Positions 18,329 to 28,125 of a stretch of DNA of 62,250 bases are shown one piece after another. The notes beneath the pieces are model-generated. The model was not told where the DNA came from, did no database searches, and saw nothing but the letters and a program-made list of their open reading frames with translations. Source of the DNA: Paraburkholderia gardini (lineage in GTDB: Bacteria > Pseudomonadota > Gammaproteobacteria > Burkholderiales > Burkholderiaceae); contig NZ_CAJQYY010000034.1 of NCBI RefSeq assembly GCF_907164575.1, positions 1 to 62,250 on the forward strand. The letters run 5' to 3'. The stretch's first letter is position 1. Each line of letters starts with the position of its first letter. The translations under genes and the position numbers were made by a program.

Positions 18329-19276
18329 CTATCGCTTATACACGCCCGAATCCTTCAGGTTGGTGATCTGTTCGATGAGGTTCGCGCCTTCTTCCATCAG
18401 GAAGCGCTTGAACGCTTCGGCGACGGGCGGCAGGCGCTTGTTCTTGCGATGCACCACGTACCAGTTGAGCATGACCGGGAAGCCTTCCACGTCCAGCACG
18501 GCGAGATTGCCGACCTGCAGTTCGAGGCTGATCGTATGCGCGGACAGAAACGCGATGCCCATGCCCGCGATGACCGCCTGCTTGATCGTTTCCGTGCTCT
18601 TGATCTCCATCGCGATCTTCAGATTCGTGAGCCGGCCGGCGAAGCCTTCTTCCATCGAATTCCAGGTGTCGGAGCCGCGCTCGCGCACGATGAACGCCTC
18701 GTTCGCCAGCTGGCTCAACCTGATGTTGCTCTTTCTTGTGAGCGGATGGCTGGGCGGCGCGACGATGACGTAAGGGTGCGGCGCGAACGGCTCGTTGACC
18801 GAATCCATTTCGTGCGGCGGACGAACCATCACCGCGAGATCTGTCTGGTTGGTCGACAGCTGGTGCAGCAGTTCCTCGCGGTTGTGTACCGCAAGATTGA
18901 GCGTCACGCCCGAGTAGCGGCGCGTGAATTCGGCCAGCAGGCGCGGAAAGAAGTAGTCGCCGGCGCTGATCACCGCCACGTTCAACGTGCCGCCCGAGAC
19001 GCCTTTAAGCCGGCCCATCGCTTCGTCGACTTCGTGGAACTGCTGGATGATCGCGCGGCTGTAGTGAAGCATCTCCGTGCCGGCGGGCGTCAGGTAAATC
19101 TTCTTGCCGAGCTGCTCGAAAAGAGGGAGCCCGGCGTGATCCTCAAGCTGACGGACCTGGGTGGAAACGGCCGGCTGCGTGAGATGCAGTTCCTCTGCCG
19201 CGCGCGAAAAACTGAGGTGCCGCGCGACCGTTTCGAAGACCTTCAACTGGCGAAGTGTTGCGTTTCTCATCGTCAT
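18329..19276 (-). CDS. LysR-family regulator, CbbR-like
   Basis: The 315-residue regulator has an N-terminal winged helix-turn-helix (LRQLKVFETVARHLSFSRAA, then LTQPAVSTQVRQLE). A periplasmic-binding-protein-like effector domain follows, containing AGDYFFPRLLAEF and ETIKQAVIAGMGIAFLS. It is divergent from the OxlT-like carrier at 19635, the usual arrangement of a LysR protein and its target. ATG codons at 19276 and 19270 are both possible; neither has a strong ribosome binding site. Confidence 0.9.
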   Translation of the reverse strand: MTMRNATLRQLKVFETVARHLSFSRAAEELHLTQPAVSTQVRQLEDHAGLPLFEQLGKKIYLTPAGTEMLHYSRAIIQQFHEVDEAMGRLKGVSGGTLNVAVISAGDYFFPRLLAEFTRRYSGVTLNLAVHNREELLHQLSTNQTDLAVMVRPPHEMDSVNEPFAPHPYVIVAPPSHPLTRKSNIRLSQLANEAFIVRERGSDTWNSMEEGFAGRLTNLKIAMEIKSTETIKQAVIAGMGIAFLSAHTISLELQVGNLAVLDVEGFPVMLNWYVVHRKNKRLPPVAEAFKRFLMEEGANLIEQITNLKDSGVYKR

Positions 19277-19634
19277 TGGCCGATGTATAAGCAAAGGTGA
19301 ATCTACATAATAACAAACTTTAATTATTAGTTATTGAGCAATGACCCTAGCATGGTTCTGTAAGACGACGGTCTTTCATGCGTGGTACGCCGGGTTAACG
19401 CGTAGGGGTCCGAGCATATGCAGTAAGGGTTTGATCCGGTTAAAGCAGGATAAACAAAGTCCGTTCTTTCAGTCTGATGATTTTCGCATTGCTTTTTATA
19501 AGGAATTATATTTGGGCAATGCAGGTGTCGAATATTCCCGATGGAGTTAATTTTCGGGTCTTAACTATAAGGTGGCATGGATGCAACATGGCGATCAGGC
19601 CCGTTGCACTGAATAGATAGCGGAGACAAGACAC
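19277..19634. promoter_or_regulatory. Divergent LysR/OxlT promoter region
   Basis: The stretch is AT-rich compared with its flanks and holds no gene I can support. An interrupted dyad of ATAATAACA and TTAATTATTAG around 19306-19331 has the T-N11-A character of LysR sites. Just before the carrier ATG is AGCGGAGACAAG (19620 region), a good ribosome binding site. Confidence 0.5.
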
Positions 19635-20963
19635 ATGAACGTTCTTACCCAGCAACCGCCGGCCCCTTCTTTTATAGGGAACCGGTGGACTCAACTCGTC
19701 ATTGGCATGGTGTGCATGGCACTCGTCGCCAATCTTCAATACGCATGGACGCTGTTCGTCGGGCCGATGAACGCGCGGCACCACTGGGGGCAGGCATCGA
19801 TCCAGCTGGCCTTTTCGATTTTCATCCTGACCGAGACGTGGCTCGTGCCGGTTGAGGGCTGGCTGGTCGACAAGTTCGGTCCACGACCGGTGGTCGCCGT
19901 CGGCGCGCTGTGCGCGGGCGTCGCGTGGATCATGAATTCGTATGCAACGACCTTGCCTGAGTTGTACGCGGCCGCGGTGATCGCGGGTCTCGGCGCGGGC
20001 GGCGTGTATGGCACGTGCGTCGGCAATGCGCTGAAACTGTTTCCGGACCGGCGCGGGCTCGCGGCCGGACTGACGGCGGCGGGTTTTGGCGCCGGCGCCG
20101 CGGTCACGGTGATTCCGATCGCCAACATGATCACGCGCACGGGCTACGAACATACGTTCCTGTTCTTCGGCATCCTGCAGGGCGTATGCATCTTCGTGCT
20201 GGCGCTGCTGCTGCTCAAGCCGGCGCCGCGTCCGGCGTCCACCGCGAAGCGGAAGTTCGCGATGAGCAAGATCGATTACACGCCGGGCCAGATGATCAAG
20301 ACACCGGTGTTCTGGGTGATCTACGCATCGTTCGTCGCGGTGGCCGCGGGCGGCCTGATGGCCACCGCGCAGATCGGCCCGATCGCGAAAGATTGGGGCC
20401 TCGCCAAACTGCCGATGAACTTCTTCGGCATGACGCTGCCGCTGCTCACGATGACGCTCTCGGTCGACAACATCTGCAACGGCTTCACGCGTCCTTTCTG
20501 CGGTTTCATCTCCGACAAGATCGGCCGTGAGAACACGATGTTTTTCATCTTCATCGGTGAGGGGCTCGCGCTGCTCGGCCTGATGCAGTACGGCAGCAAC
20601 CCGTATGCGTTCATGACGTTCGCCGCATTGATCTTCCTGTTCTGGGGCGAGATCTTCTCGATCTTCCCGGCGATCTGCGCGGACACGTTCGGCAGCAAAT
20701 ATGCGGCGGCCAACGCGGGCACGCTGTATACGGCGAAGGGCACGGCATCCTTGATCGTGCCGATCGCCTCGGTGCTCTCGGCGACGGGCGGCTGGAACCT
20801 CGTGTTCATCGTCTCGGCGGTCATCACGATCGCGGCCGGCATCTCGGCGAAGTTCATTCTCGCGCCGATGCGCTCGCGCTGGGTGGATGCGAGCGAAAAC
20901 CCGGTCGTGCAGACCAAAAGCGCCTCCCGACTGAGCCACTGGCCGGAGCAGACGGGTGAATAA
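19635..20963 (+). CDS. Oxalate/formate-type MFS antiporter, second copy
   Basis: The 442-residue carrier has twelve predicted spans and closely follows the OxlT pattern. Marks are LQYAWTLFVGPM in helix 1, FPDRRGLAAGLTAAGFGAG around helix 5, and NGFTRPFCGFISDKIGREN in the second half. It differs clearly from the copy at 9953, so it is a paralogue with possibly different specificity. It is divergent from a LysR regulator and followed 18 bases later by another. The inferred role is exchange of oxalate, formate or similar acids across the inner membrane. Confidence 0.88.
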   Translation: MNVLTQQPPAPSFIGNRWTQLVIGMVCMALVANLQYAWTLFVGPMNARHHWGQASIQLAFSIFILTETWLVPVEGWLVDKFGPRPVVAVGALCAGVAWIMNSYATTLPELYAAAVIAGLGAGGVYGTCVGNALKLFPDRRGLAAGLTAAGFGAGAAVTVIPIANMITRTGYEHTFLFFGILQGVCIFVLALLLLKPAPRPASTAKRKFAMSKIDYTPGQMIKTPVFWVIYASFVAVAAGGLMATAQIGPIAKDWGLAKLPMNFFGMTLPLLTMTLSVDNICNGFTRPFCGFISDKIGRENTMFFIFIGEGLALLGLMQYGSNPYAFMTFAALIFLFWGEIFSIFPAICADTFGSKYAAANAGTLYTAKGTASLIVPIASVLSATGGWNLVFIVSAVITIAAGISAKFILAPMRSRWVDASENPVVQTKSASRLSHWPEQTGE

Positions 20964-20981
20964 ACCACGGCCTTTAGCGTC

Positions 20982-21971
20982 ATGAATATCTCGCTTCATC
21001 AACTGAGAGTGTTCGTTGCGGTCGCGCGCCAGCGGAGCTTTACCCGCGCGGCGCGCGAATTCGATCTCACGCAGTCGGCGGTCAGCCGCTGCGTGAGAGA
21101 GCTCGAGGAAGCGATCGAGCTGCGGCTCTTCGACCGCACGACGCGTCAGGTCGAACTGACGACGGCCGGCGCCAGTCTCGAACGCCGTATCGGCCGTCTG
21201 CTCGACGAAATCGACATCACGCTGCGCGAGGGCCGTGCCGCGCACGAGAGCCATACGGGCGTCGTGGTGATCGCGAGCAATCCGGTGCTGTCGTCGAGCT
21301 GGCTGCCCGGCGGCCTTGCACGCTGCGCGGCCGCTTTCCCCGATCTGATCATCTCCGTCAAGGACGTCCCGCAGGCGGCCGTGCTGGCAGGCGTCGAGCA
21401 TGGCGAAGTCGACTTTGGCGTCGTCTCCGATTTCGATCCCGCTGCATACACCGGCATGCACGCGCAGGTGCTGTTTTCCACGCCGCTGTGCGCGGTATTA
21501 CCCGAAGCTCATCCGCTCGCGCTGCGTTCCACGCTCGCTTGGAACGCGCTCGACGACGTGCCGCTCGTCACGCTGAACGCGGATGCCGGCAGTCGCGCGA
21601 GCGTCGACCGCGCGCTTGGCGCGTTGCGCCCGCGTGCGCGTCCGGTTCAGGAACTGGGGCACGTGGCCGCTGTTCTGCGCATGATCGAACTCGGGCTCGG
21701 CGTCGGGGTTCTGCCTGTCGACGCACACTGGCCCGCGCATTCGGGTCGTACCGTCACCCGGCCGCTACTTCCGGAAGTCTCGCTTGTGACGATGCTCGTC
21801 CGCCGCAAGAACCGCTCGCTCCGGCCGAACGCGGAAGCGGTCTGGTCGCAGTTCTTCAAGGAAGCACACCCTCAGGGCCAGGTCGATGGCGCGGCCCCGA
21901 TGTGGCCGGGCGTCGGTCCGCGCACGCTCGCGGCGATACCCGGCAATGGCACGGCGTTACGAACGCCGTAG
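20982..21971 (+). CDS. LysR-family regulator
   Basis: The 329-residue regulator has a typical helix-turn-helix (LHQLRVFVAVARQRSFTRAA, LTQSAVSRCVRELE) and an effector domain with the usual GLGVGVLP turn. A proline-rich tail of about 30 residues follows. It starts 18 bases after the second carrier gene and precedes an aldehyde dehydrogenase. It may control either. The effector is unknown. Confidence 0.88.
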   Translation: MNISLHQLRVFVAVARQRSFTRAAREFDLTQSAVSRCVRELEEAIELRLFDRTTRQVELTTAGASLERRIGRLLDEIDITLREGRAAHESHTGVVVIASNPVLSSSWLPGGLARCAAAFPDLIISVKDVPQAAVLAGVEHGEVDFGVVSDFDPAAYTGMHAQVLFSTPLCAVLPEAHPLALRSTLAWNALDDVPLVTLNADAGSRASVDRALGALRPRARPVQELGHVAAVLRMIELGLGVGVLPVDAHWPAHSGRTVTRPLLPEVSLVTMLVRRKNRSLRPNAEAVWSQFFKEAHPQGQVDGAAPMWPGVGPRTLAAIPGNGTALRTP

Positions 21972-22029
21972 CCCGCGCGGTCCTGTGCTTTTGGACGCGC
22001 AATGAATGACTTTTGCAAGGAGCACGAAA

Positions 22030-23487
22030 ATGGACATTCGAACGAACGCGGACCTCAAACGCCATGACCTGCTGATCGACGGCAAGCGCGTGCCGCCTGG
22101 CGGCGGTGAATACTCCGTCGATGTGAATCCCGCTACCGAAGAACCGATCGCGCTCGTCGCCCAGGGCAGCGCGGCGGACGTCGACAAAGCGGTCGCGGCC
22201 GCGCGCGCCGCGCTCAAGGTGTGGAACGCACTGCGCGCCGCGGAACGCGGACGCATCCTCAACCGCTTCGCCGAACTTCTGCGCACCCATCAGGATGAAA
22301 TCGCCGCGCTCGAAAGCCTCGACGCGGGCAAGCCGATCGCCTCGGTGATGCGCCAGGACGTGCCTGCCGCGATCGACACGCTCGCGTACTACGCCGGCTG
22401 GTGCGACAAGATCAACGGCCAGGTGGTGCCGGTGCGCCCCGACGCGCTGACGTACACGCTGCGCGAGCCGGTCGGCGTGGTCGCCGCGATCGTGCCGTGG
22501 AATTTTCCGTTGATGATCGGCATGTGGAAGATCGCGCCGGCACTCGCATGCGGCTGCACGATGATCGTGAAGCCCGCTGAAATCACGCCGCTGTCGGCAT
22601 TGCGCATCGGCGAACTCGCACTCGAAGCGGGCGTGCCGCCGGGCGTGCTGAACATCGTGACCGGCAAGGGGCGCGTGGTGGGCGACGCGCTCGTCGCGCA
22701 TCCGGGCGTCGACAAGGTTACGTTCACGGGATCGCCTTCGGTGGGCCGCGGCATCCTGCAGGGCGCCGCGGGCAACTTCAAGCGCGTGACGCTCGAACTC
22801 GGCGGCAAGTCGGCGAACGTGATCTTCGACGATGCGAACGTCGACAACGCCGTGCGCGCCGCCGCATCGGGGATTTTCTTCAACACCGGGCAGGTGTGTT
22901 CGGCGGGCTCGCGCATTCTCGCGCATCGCAACGTGTACGACGAAGTGGTCGAGCGGCTTGCGGCGCGGGCAAAAGCGATCCGTGTCGGCGACCCGACTTC
23001 GCGCGAAACGGCGATGGGCCCGCTCGTTTCCGCGACGCAGATGAAGACGGTGCTCGATTACGTCGATATCGGCCGGAACGAGGGCGCTTCGCTCGTGACT
23101 GGCGGCGCGCGGATCGGCGAGCGCGGCTTCTTCGTCGAGCCGACGGTGTTCGCCAACGTCGAGCACGAGATGCGTATCTCGCAGGAGGAAATCTTCGGCC
23201 CGGTGGCGAGCGTGATTCGCTTCAACGACGAAGCCGACGCGATCCGCATCGCGAACGGCACGCTTTATAGCCTCGCGGCCGGCGTGTGGAGCAGGGACAT
23301 TGGCCGCGTGCATCGCGTCGCGCGTGAACTGCGAGCGGGCACTGTGTGGATCAACACGTACGGCTATACCGATGTGCGTCTGCCGTGGGGCGGCTCGGGC
23401 GACTCGGGCTTCGGACGCGAGCATGGCGATGTCGCGATCGAAAACTTCACGGAGCCGAAGGCGGTGTGGCTGTCGCTCGATCATTGA
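22030..23487 (+). CDS. NAD(P)-dependent aldehyde dehydrogenase
   Basis: The 485-residue enzyme oxidises an aldehyde to the acid. The catalytic glutamate lies in TLELGGKSANV and the catalytic cysteine in NTGQVCSAGSR. Cofactor-binding features PWNFPL, KPAEITPLSAL and FTGSPSVGRGI are intact, and EEIFGPVASVI and the C-terminal domain are complete. AAGGAGCACG precedes the ATG. Its length is normal. Within this locus it could oxidise a short aldehyde such as glyoxylate-related compounds or a betaine-type aldehyde; the sequence alone does not decide. Confidence 0.92.
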   Translation: MDIRTNADLKRHDLLIDGKRVPPGGGEYSVDVNPATEEPIALVAQGSAADVDKAVAAARAALKVWNALRAAERGRILNRFAELLRTHQDEIAALESLDAGKPIASVMRQDVPAAIDTLAYYAGWCDKINGQVVPVRPDALTYTLREPVGVVAAIVPWNFPLMIGMWKIAPALACGCTMIVKPAEITPLSALRIGELALEAGVPPGVLNIVTGKGRVVGDALVAHPGVDKVTFTGSPSVGRGILQGAAGNFKRVTLELGGKSANVIFDDANVDNAVRAAASGIFFNTGQVCSAGSRILAHRNVYDEVVERLAARAKAIRVGDPTSRETAMGPLVSATQMKTVLDYVDIGRNEGASLVTGGARIGERGFFVEPTVFANVEHEMRISQEEIFGPVASVIRFNDEADAIRIANGTLYSLAAGVWSRDIGRVHRVARELRAGTVWINTYGYTDVRLPWGGSGDSGFGREHGDVAIENFTEPKAVWLSLDH

Positions 23488-23539
23488 GCGACATGCTGCG
23501 TTGATGGGTTGATGCGCTGTCGGATTGGGACCGAAAGCG

Positions 23540-23572
23540 AAGGGGACCGGATGCGACGCATCCGGTCCCCTT
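23540..23572. terminator. Bidirectional terminator between aldehyde dehydrogenase and reductase genes
   Basis: Arms of 16 bases (23540-23555 and 23557-23572) are perfectly complementary, with A-rich and T-ended borders. The element lies between two convergent genes and can serve both. Confidence 0.85.
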
Positions 23573-23597
23573 CGTCGTTCAGGCCATGCCGTGAAAA

Positions 23598-24575
23598 TCA
23601 GTCGCCCTGCAGCGCCATCTTTTCGCGCTGCTTGACGAGCGCGAGCACGACATCGATGGTCGGCGTGGGCGCATTGACGAGGCGTCCCATCTCCTGCACG
23701 ACGGTCAGGAGCGGATCGATTTCCATCGGCCGTTTGTGCAGCAGGTCGACCAGCATCGACGTTCTGTGCGCGCCGACCGCGCCCGCGCCATCGATCCGTT
23801 TCTCGACGTCGACGCGAAAGTGCACGCCGAACTGTTCGGCAATCTGCTTGCCCTCGATCATCATCGCGCGCGACAGCGCACGCGTGCCAGGATCGCTCGT
23901 GATGATGTCGAGCGTCGCGTGCGTGAGCGCGCTGATCGGGTTGAAGCAGAGATTGCCCCACAGCTTGAGCCAGATTTCGTCGCGGATGTTCTCGCGGATC
24001 GGCGCGTCGAAACCGGCGGCCTGCATGATCTCGTGAAACTGCTGGATCCGCGGCGTGCGTTCGCCGCCCGGCTCGCCGATCGGGAATTTCTTGCCGTACA
24101 CGTGCTTGATGACGCCAGGCTCCGCGATCTCGGCAGCGGGATACAGCACACAGCCAATCGCGCGTTCAGGGCCCAGCCGCGACCATTGCGAGCCGTCCGG
24201 ATCGACGCTCGCGAGGCGCGTGCCCGCGAACTTGCCGCCGTGTTGATAGAAGTACCAGTAAGGGATGCCGTTCGTGCCTGTGATAATGGCCGTGTGCTTG
24301 CCGAACAGCGGCTGCATCGACTCGACGACGCCTGGCAGTGAATGCGCCTTGAGCGTGATGATCACGTAGTCCTGCACGCCCAGTTCTTGCGGATCGGACG
24401 TACAACGCACCCTGGCGGAGACTTCCTCGCCATCCATCTGCAGCCGCACGCCGTGTTCACGCATGGCGGCGAGGTGCGGGCCGCGTGCGACGAAGCTCAC
24501 GTCGGCCCCCGCCCGCGCCAGTTGCACACCCATCAGCCCGCCTATTGCACCCGCTCCGAAGACACAGATCTTCAT
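23598..24575 (-). CDS. Ketopantoate reductase (ApbA/PanE) family protein
   Basis: The 325-residue NADPH-dependent reductase starts MKICVFGAGAIGGLMG, a standard Rossmann motif. It has the family's KAHSLP segment, catalytic-lysine helix (DEIWLKLWGNLCFNP) and late S/D motif (HRTSMLVDLLHKRPMEID). The ATG at 24575 has CTGGGG upstream. PanE makes pantoate for CoA, but paralogues in catabolic clusters reduce other 2-keto acids. Here, near the frc/aldehyde dehydrogenase genes, a catabolic role is plausible. Confidence 0.85.
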   Translation of the reverse strand: MKICVFGAGAIGGLMGVQLARAGADVSFVARGPHLAAMREHGVRLQMDGEEVSARVRCTSDPQELGVQDYVIITLKAHSLPGVVESMQPLFGKHTAIITGTNGIPYWYFYQHGGKFAGTRLASVDPDGSQWSRLGPERAIGCVLYPAAEIAEPGVIKHVYGKKFPIGEPGGERTPRIQQFHEIMQAAGFDAPIRENIRDEIWLKLWGNLCFNPISALTHATLDIITSDPGTRALSRAMMIEGKQIAEQFGVHFRVDVEKRIDGAGAVGAHRTSMLVDLLHKRPMEIDPLLTVVQEMGRLVNAPTPTIDVVLALVKQREKMALQGD

Positions 24576-24810
24576 GGTTTGCCCCAGTGACAATTGAAAG
24601 CCGTCTGCCCGTTACCGCAAGTCCAGCGCCTGCGCGTGAGAGGTGCCGTTACGTCGGCATTGCGCGTGTCATGCGGCCAGTTCGGGCGATGTTTCGAGAA
24701 TAAGTGGATGCATCGATTGATGATAGTTAAAGTTATTGACTGAATGCATTAGCAATAACTTATGGTTCGTGCAGTTCGTGTATCCGGCGCGCTGCTGCGC
24801 GGTATGGCGC

Positions 24811-25431
24811 TCAGGCGTGACGCGCCAACAGGAAGCTGAGGCCGATCGCACCCAGAAACGTCCCGCAGCAGCGGTTGAACCAGCGGCGCACATCGGCGCG
24901 CGTGAGCCAGCGGCCGAGCCACATGCCTGCGGCGCAATACAGCACGATCGCAACCGATTCGAGGACGAGAAAGCTCGCGCTGAGCACGGTGAACTGCGGC
25001 AGCACCGGTTGCGTGATGTCGACGAATTGCGGCAGGAACGCGGTGAACACCAGAATCGCTTTCGGGTTGCCGGCGGCAACGAGACATTCGCGTCGTGCGA
25101 GACGCCAGAGCGACGCGTCCTCGTGTTTCGCTGATTCGAAGCTGGTGGCCTTGCTGCGCCACAACTGGACCGCGAGCCAGATCAGATAGCCCGCGCCGGC
25201 GAGCTTGATGCCGAGAAACACCCAGGCCGACGCGTGCAGCACGGCGGCAAGCCCCGTGGCGGTCAACGCGAGCATCGCGGCGAACGCGACGAGGCGGCCC
25301 GCGCCTGCGATGCCGGCCATCCAGAAGCCATGACGCGCCGCGGCATTGATCGACAGCAGGTTGTTGGGCCCAGGCGCCATGTTGAGCGCAAAACAGGCGG
25401 GCAGGAAGAACAGCCAGGCGGTAAAGGACAT
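24811..25431 (-). CDS. LysE/RhtB-family amino-acid exporter
   Basis: The 206-residue inner-membrane protein has about six hydrophobic spans. It has the family mark near the N-terminus (PGPNNLL followed by ARHGFWMAG) and GNPKAILVFTAFLPQFV in the middle. Such carriers export amino acids or analogues such as homoserine or lysine. The gene stands alone. Confidence 0.88.
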   Translation of the reverse strand: MSFTAWLFFLPACFALNMAPGPNNLLSINAAARHGFWMAGIAGAGRLVAFAAMLALTATGLAAVLHASAWVFLGIKLAGAGYLIWLAVQLWRSKATSFESAKHEDASLWRLARRECLVAAGNPKAILVFTAFLPQFVDITQPVLPQFTVLSASFLVLESVAIVLYCAAGMWLGRWLTRADVRRWFNRCCGTFLGAIGLSFLLARHA

Positions 25432-25564
25432 GAGCGACTCGCGGGATGAGCACCGTTGTTCGAGCGGTCAGCGCAACCGACCCGGCAACGGGCGACAGGA
25501 CAGGTCTTGACGATTGTACCGAACTGGCGAAGCCGCGCCCTTCCAATGTTCGATCAACGTTCGG

Positions 25565-26113
25565 TCAATGCAGCACGCGCACGAAATCAGGATCGTCGAG
25601 TAGTACGGACACGTTGGCCGCCACGGTGTCCTCGAGCGCGATCGTGTTGCTGGTGAACGTATGGAACCGACGTCGCACGATTTTCGTCGATGCGTAGAGT
25701 TCGCGTTTCGAGTCGGTCTCGATCAGCACGTAATGCATCTTCAACGTCCACCATGCGGGCGAGCGCTCGTCTTCCACCGAGAACGCCTCGATGCGCGCGC
25801 TCAGGGTGCGCGCGTTGTCGGCGGTGTCGACGCCGGCGCGCGTGAGCGTTTTCGCAACCGCGTCGCGTACGCTCGCATCGATGTTCTTCTTGAGCGTGAT
25901 GCTCGACGAAGCCGTGTTCTGGATGCGGTTCGGCGACAGCCGGCCGCCCTCCGCGGGCACATAGGCGAAACTGGACGCGGGTGCGACGGTGAGAGAGCCC
26001 GTGGTGGCGGGGAGGGTATCGCTCTTGTGCCGGTGGCCCGGGAAGAAGCAGCACGCCGACAGCAGCATCGCGCTGCCGAGCACGCCGTAGCGGGCGAAGG
26101 GGGAAAGGTTCAC
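25565..26113 (-). CDS. Lipoprotein of unknown function
   Basis: Starting at the GTG at 26113, the 182-residue product has a signal sequence with a lipobox (LLSAC) and should be lipid-anchored. The mature part contains SITLKKNIDASVRDAVAKTL and DERSPAWWTLKMHYVL and looks like a small alpha/beta lipoprotein of the kind annotated as hypothetical in Burkholderia. An in-frame extension to 26245 would bury the signal peptide and is therefore rejected. The ribosome binding site is weak. Confidence 0.7.
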   Translation of the reverse strand: MNLSPFARYGVLGSAMLLSACCFFPGHRHKSDTLPATTGSLTVAPASSFAYVPAEGGRLSPNRIQNTASSSITLKKNIDASVRDAVAKTLTRAGVDTADNARTLSARIEAFSVEDERSPAWWTLKMHYVLIETDSKRELYASTKIVRRRFHTFTSNTIALEDTVAANVSVLLDDPDFVRVLH

Positions 26114-26592
26114 GTCGTCAGAGGCTCGCCGGTTCGATGGATGCGGACGTGGTGCGATGCGCCACGTCCGGGCATTTCCTGTGAAAGGACGAAAGTGTTG
26201 GGCAAGATGACGTGCCGTCGAAATGGGATGTATCCGAAAAGGCAAAGGGTGCTCTCATGAGTCTGGGTCTGTCCTGTTCGGTGAATTTTGTCTCCGTCTG
26301 GTGTCGATTCTAAACAATCGAAAAAAACATATCGATCTTTGTGATGAGGCGGATGCCCGGAAGGTCCAATTGTCATAAAGTGAGGCGCCGTGGTCCGGCC
26401 CCTTGCGCTGGCGTCCGCCGCGGGATTTAATACCCGCAGGCGATGCTGCTCCTCAAGGCCGGAGGGGCGCTACCGGCGATGGTGCGAACCGCGCGGGACA
26501 TATCTTCCAGGCTGGTCAGGCAATTCAGGTCACAGCGGGTAAGCGGTCGCCGCATGCCAGTCCATGACAATTCGAAGAAACCGGAGAAATGC
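26114..26592. promoter_or_regulatory. Divergent intergenic region, 479 bases
   Basis: No gene is supported between the lipoprotein and the DUF2252 gene. The central part (about 26280-26350) is AT-rich, with TTCTAAACAATCGAAAAAAACATATCG-like sequence, and is the best place for the two divergent promoters. A GGAG at 26583-26586 serves the DUF2252 start. Confidence 0.4.
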
Positions 26593-28023
26593 ATGACGTC
26601 GAATACGATCGTTGAACGGGAAGCGGCCGGTCGCGCCGCGCGCGAACATAGCAAACGCTCAAGCCATCGTGCGACTGGCGATCTCGATCGCGATCCCATC
26701 GCGCTGCTACGCAAGAGCAGCGAAGGGCGCGTGTCGCGTCTTGTGCCATTGCGGTATGGGCGCATGGCGGTGTCGCCGTTCACGTTCTTTCGCGGTACCG
26801 CGATCATTCAGGCGCACGATCTCAGCAAGGTGCAGGACACGGGCATCGTCATGCCGATCTGTGGCGACGGCCATCTGATGAACTTCGGCGGCTTTGCGAC
26901 ACCCGAGCGGCAACTGGCGTTCGATCTGAACGACTTCGACGAAGTCGCATACGGCCCGTGGGAATGGGATCTGAAGCGGCTGACAGCGAGCTTCGTCGTC
27001 GCGGCAAGACATATGCGGCTAAGCCGCGGCACGGCCGAAGGGCTCGTGATGACGGTCGCCACGACGTACCGTGACTGGATGCGGACATACTCGGAGTACG
27101 GCACGCTCGAACTCTGGTACGACCGCATCACGTTCGAGCGGATGATCGAGACGGCGGTCTCGCCAGAGGCGCGCCGCGCCCTCAAACGCGGCATGGAAAA
27201 AGCGGCATCGCGCACGCACGAAAGCATGCTTGAGAAGATGGCTGAACGCGTCGACGATACATGGCACATACGTGATGCGCCGCCGGGTCTTTTTCACGTG
27301 CACGGCAACAACACGCTGTTCGCACCGGAGGACGACTGGCTCACGATGGGCGACTGGCGTCCGCTTGTCGGCGGCATGTACGAGGACTACCTGAAGACGC
27401 TCGCGCACGACCGGCGCAACCTGCTTCGTCACTTCGAGCCGCAGGATCTGGTGTTCAAGGTCGTGGGTGTGGGTAGCGTCGGCACGCGCTGCCTCGTGAT
27501 GCTCAACACCGATCATCTCGACAAGCCGCTCTTCCTGCAGATCAAGGAAGCGAGCCAGTCGGTCATCGGGCAGTACTTCAAGCCGCCACAGCATTTCCGG
27601 ACCGAAGCGGGCATCCGGCATCACGGCGAGCGCGTCGTGCGCGGGCAACGTGCGCTGCAGGCCGTCAGCGATATTTTCCTCGGCTGGACAACCGGCCCAT
27701 CGGGGCGCAACTTCTATGTTCGCCAGTTGCGCGACATGAAGCTGTCCGCCAACATCGAACTGTTCGACAACACCCTGCTGGAAGGGTACGCGCGCATATG
27801 CGGCTGGATCATGGCCCGCGCGCACGCCAAGGCGAGCGGTCGGGCCATCGAGATCAGCGCATACATCGGCCGCGGCGACCAGTTCGCGGAAGCGCTGACC
27901 GGCTATGCTTCCGCCTACGCGGATCAGGTCGAAAAAGACTATGACGTATTCATCAAGGCGTGTCGCAACGGTGATCTCGAAGCACGCACCGACGAGGACA
28001 TGGCCGCCGATTTTCGTGTGTAG
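26593..28023 (+). CDS. DUF2252 family protein
   Basis: The 476-residue soluble protein contains the DUF2252 pattern: PLRYGRMAVSPFTFFRG, CGDGHLMNFG, FDLNDFDEVAYGPWEWDLKRL and FLQIKEASQSV. The family resembles a kinase-like fold with HLMNFG and DLNDFDE in the place of catalytic loops, but no activity is established. The start at 26593 follows GGAG by six bases and omits a short in-frame extension. It is followed by a small membrane gene in the same orientation. Confidence 0.87.
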   Translation: MTSNTIVEREAAGRAAREHSKRSSHRATGDLDRDPIALLRKSSEGRVSRLVPLRYGRMAVSPFTFFRGTAIIQAHDLSKVQDTGIVMPICGDGHLMNFGGFATPERQLAFDLNDFDEVAYGPWEWDLKRLTASFVVAARHMRLSRGTAEGLVMTVATTYRDWMRTYSEYGTLELWYDRITFERMIETAVSPEARRALKRGMEKAASRTHESMLEKMAERVDDTWHIRDAPPGLFHVHGNNTLFAPEDDWLTMGDWRPLVGGMYEDYLKTLAHDRRNLLRHFEPQDLVFKVVGVGSVGTRCLVMLNTDHLDKPLFLQIKEASQSVIGQYFKPPQHFRTEAGIRHHGERVVRGQRALQAVSDIFLGWTTGPSGRNFYVRQLRDMKLSANIELFDNTLLEGYARICGWIMARAHAKASGRAIEISAYIGRGDQFAEALTGYASAYADQVEKDYDVFIKACRNGDLEARTDEDMAADFRV

Positions 28024-28125
28024 TGTGGCTGGTCGCGGAATACGCTTCGCGCATCGACAGGCTCACGCGATGTGTTCCCGGCCGGCAAAATTCGTGTGCA
28101 ACAACTTGTTCAACGGGAGAGTTAT

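Noticed and set aside
19506..23961. Very long reading frames (over 600 residues) antisense to the carrier, LysR and aldehyde dehydrogenase genes
   Set aside because: They lie opposite well-recognised genes, have arginine/histidine/aspartate-rich composition and no domain motifs. In high-GC DNA the strand opposite a real gene is often open by chance.
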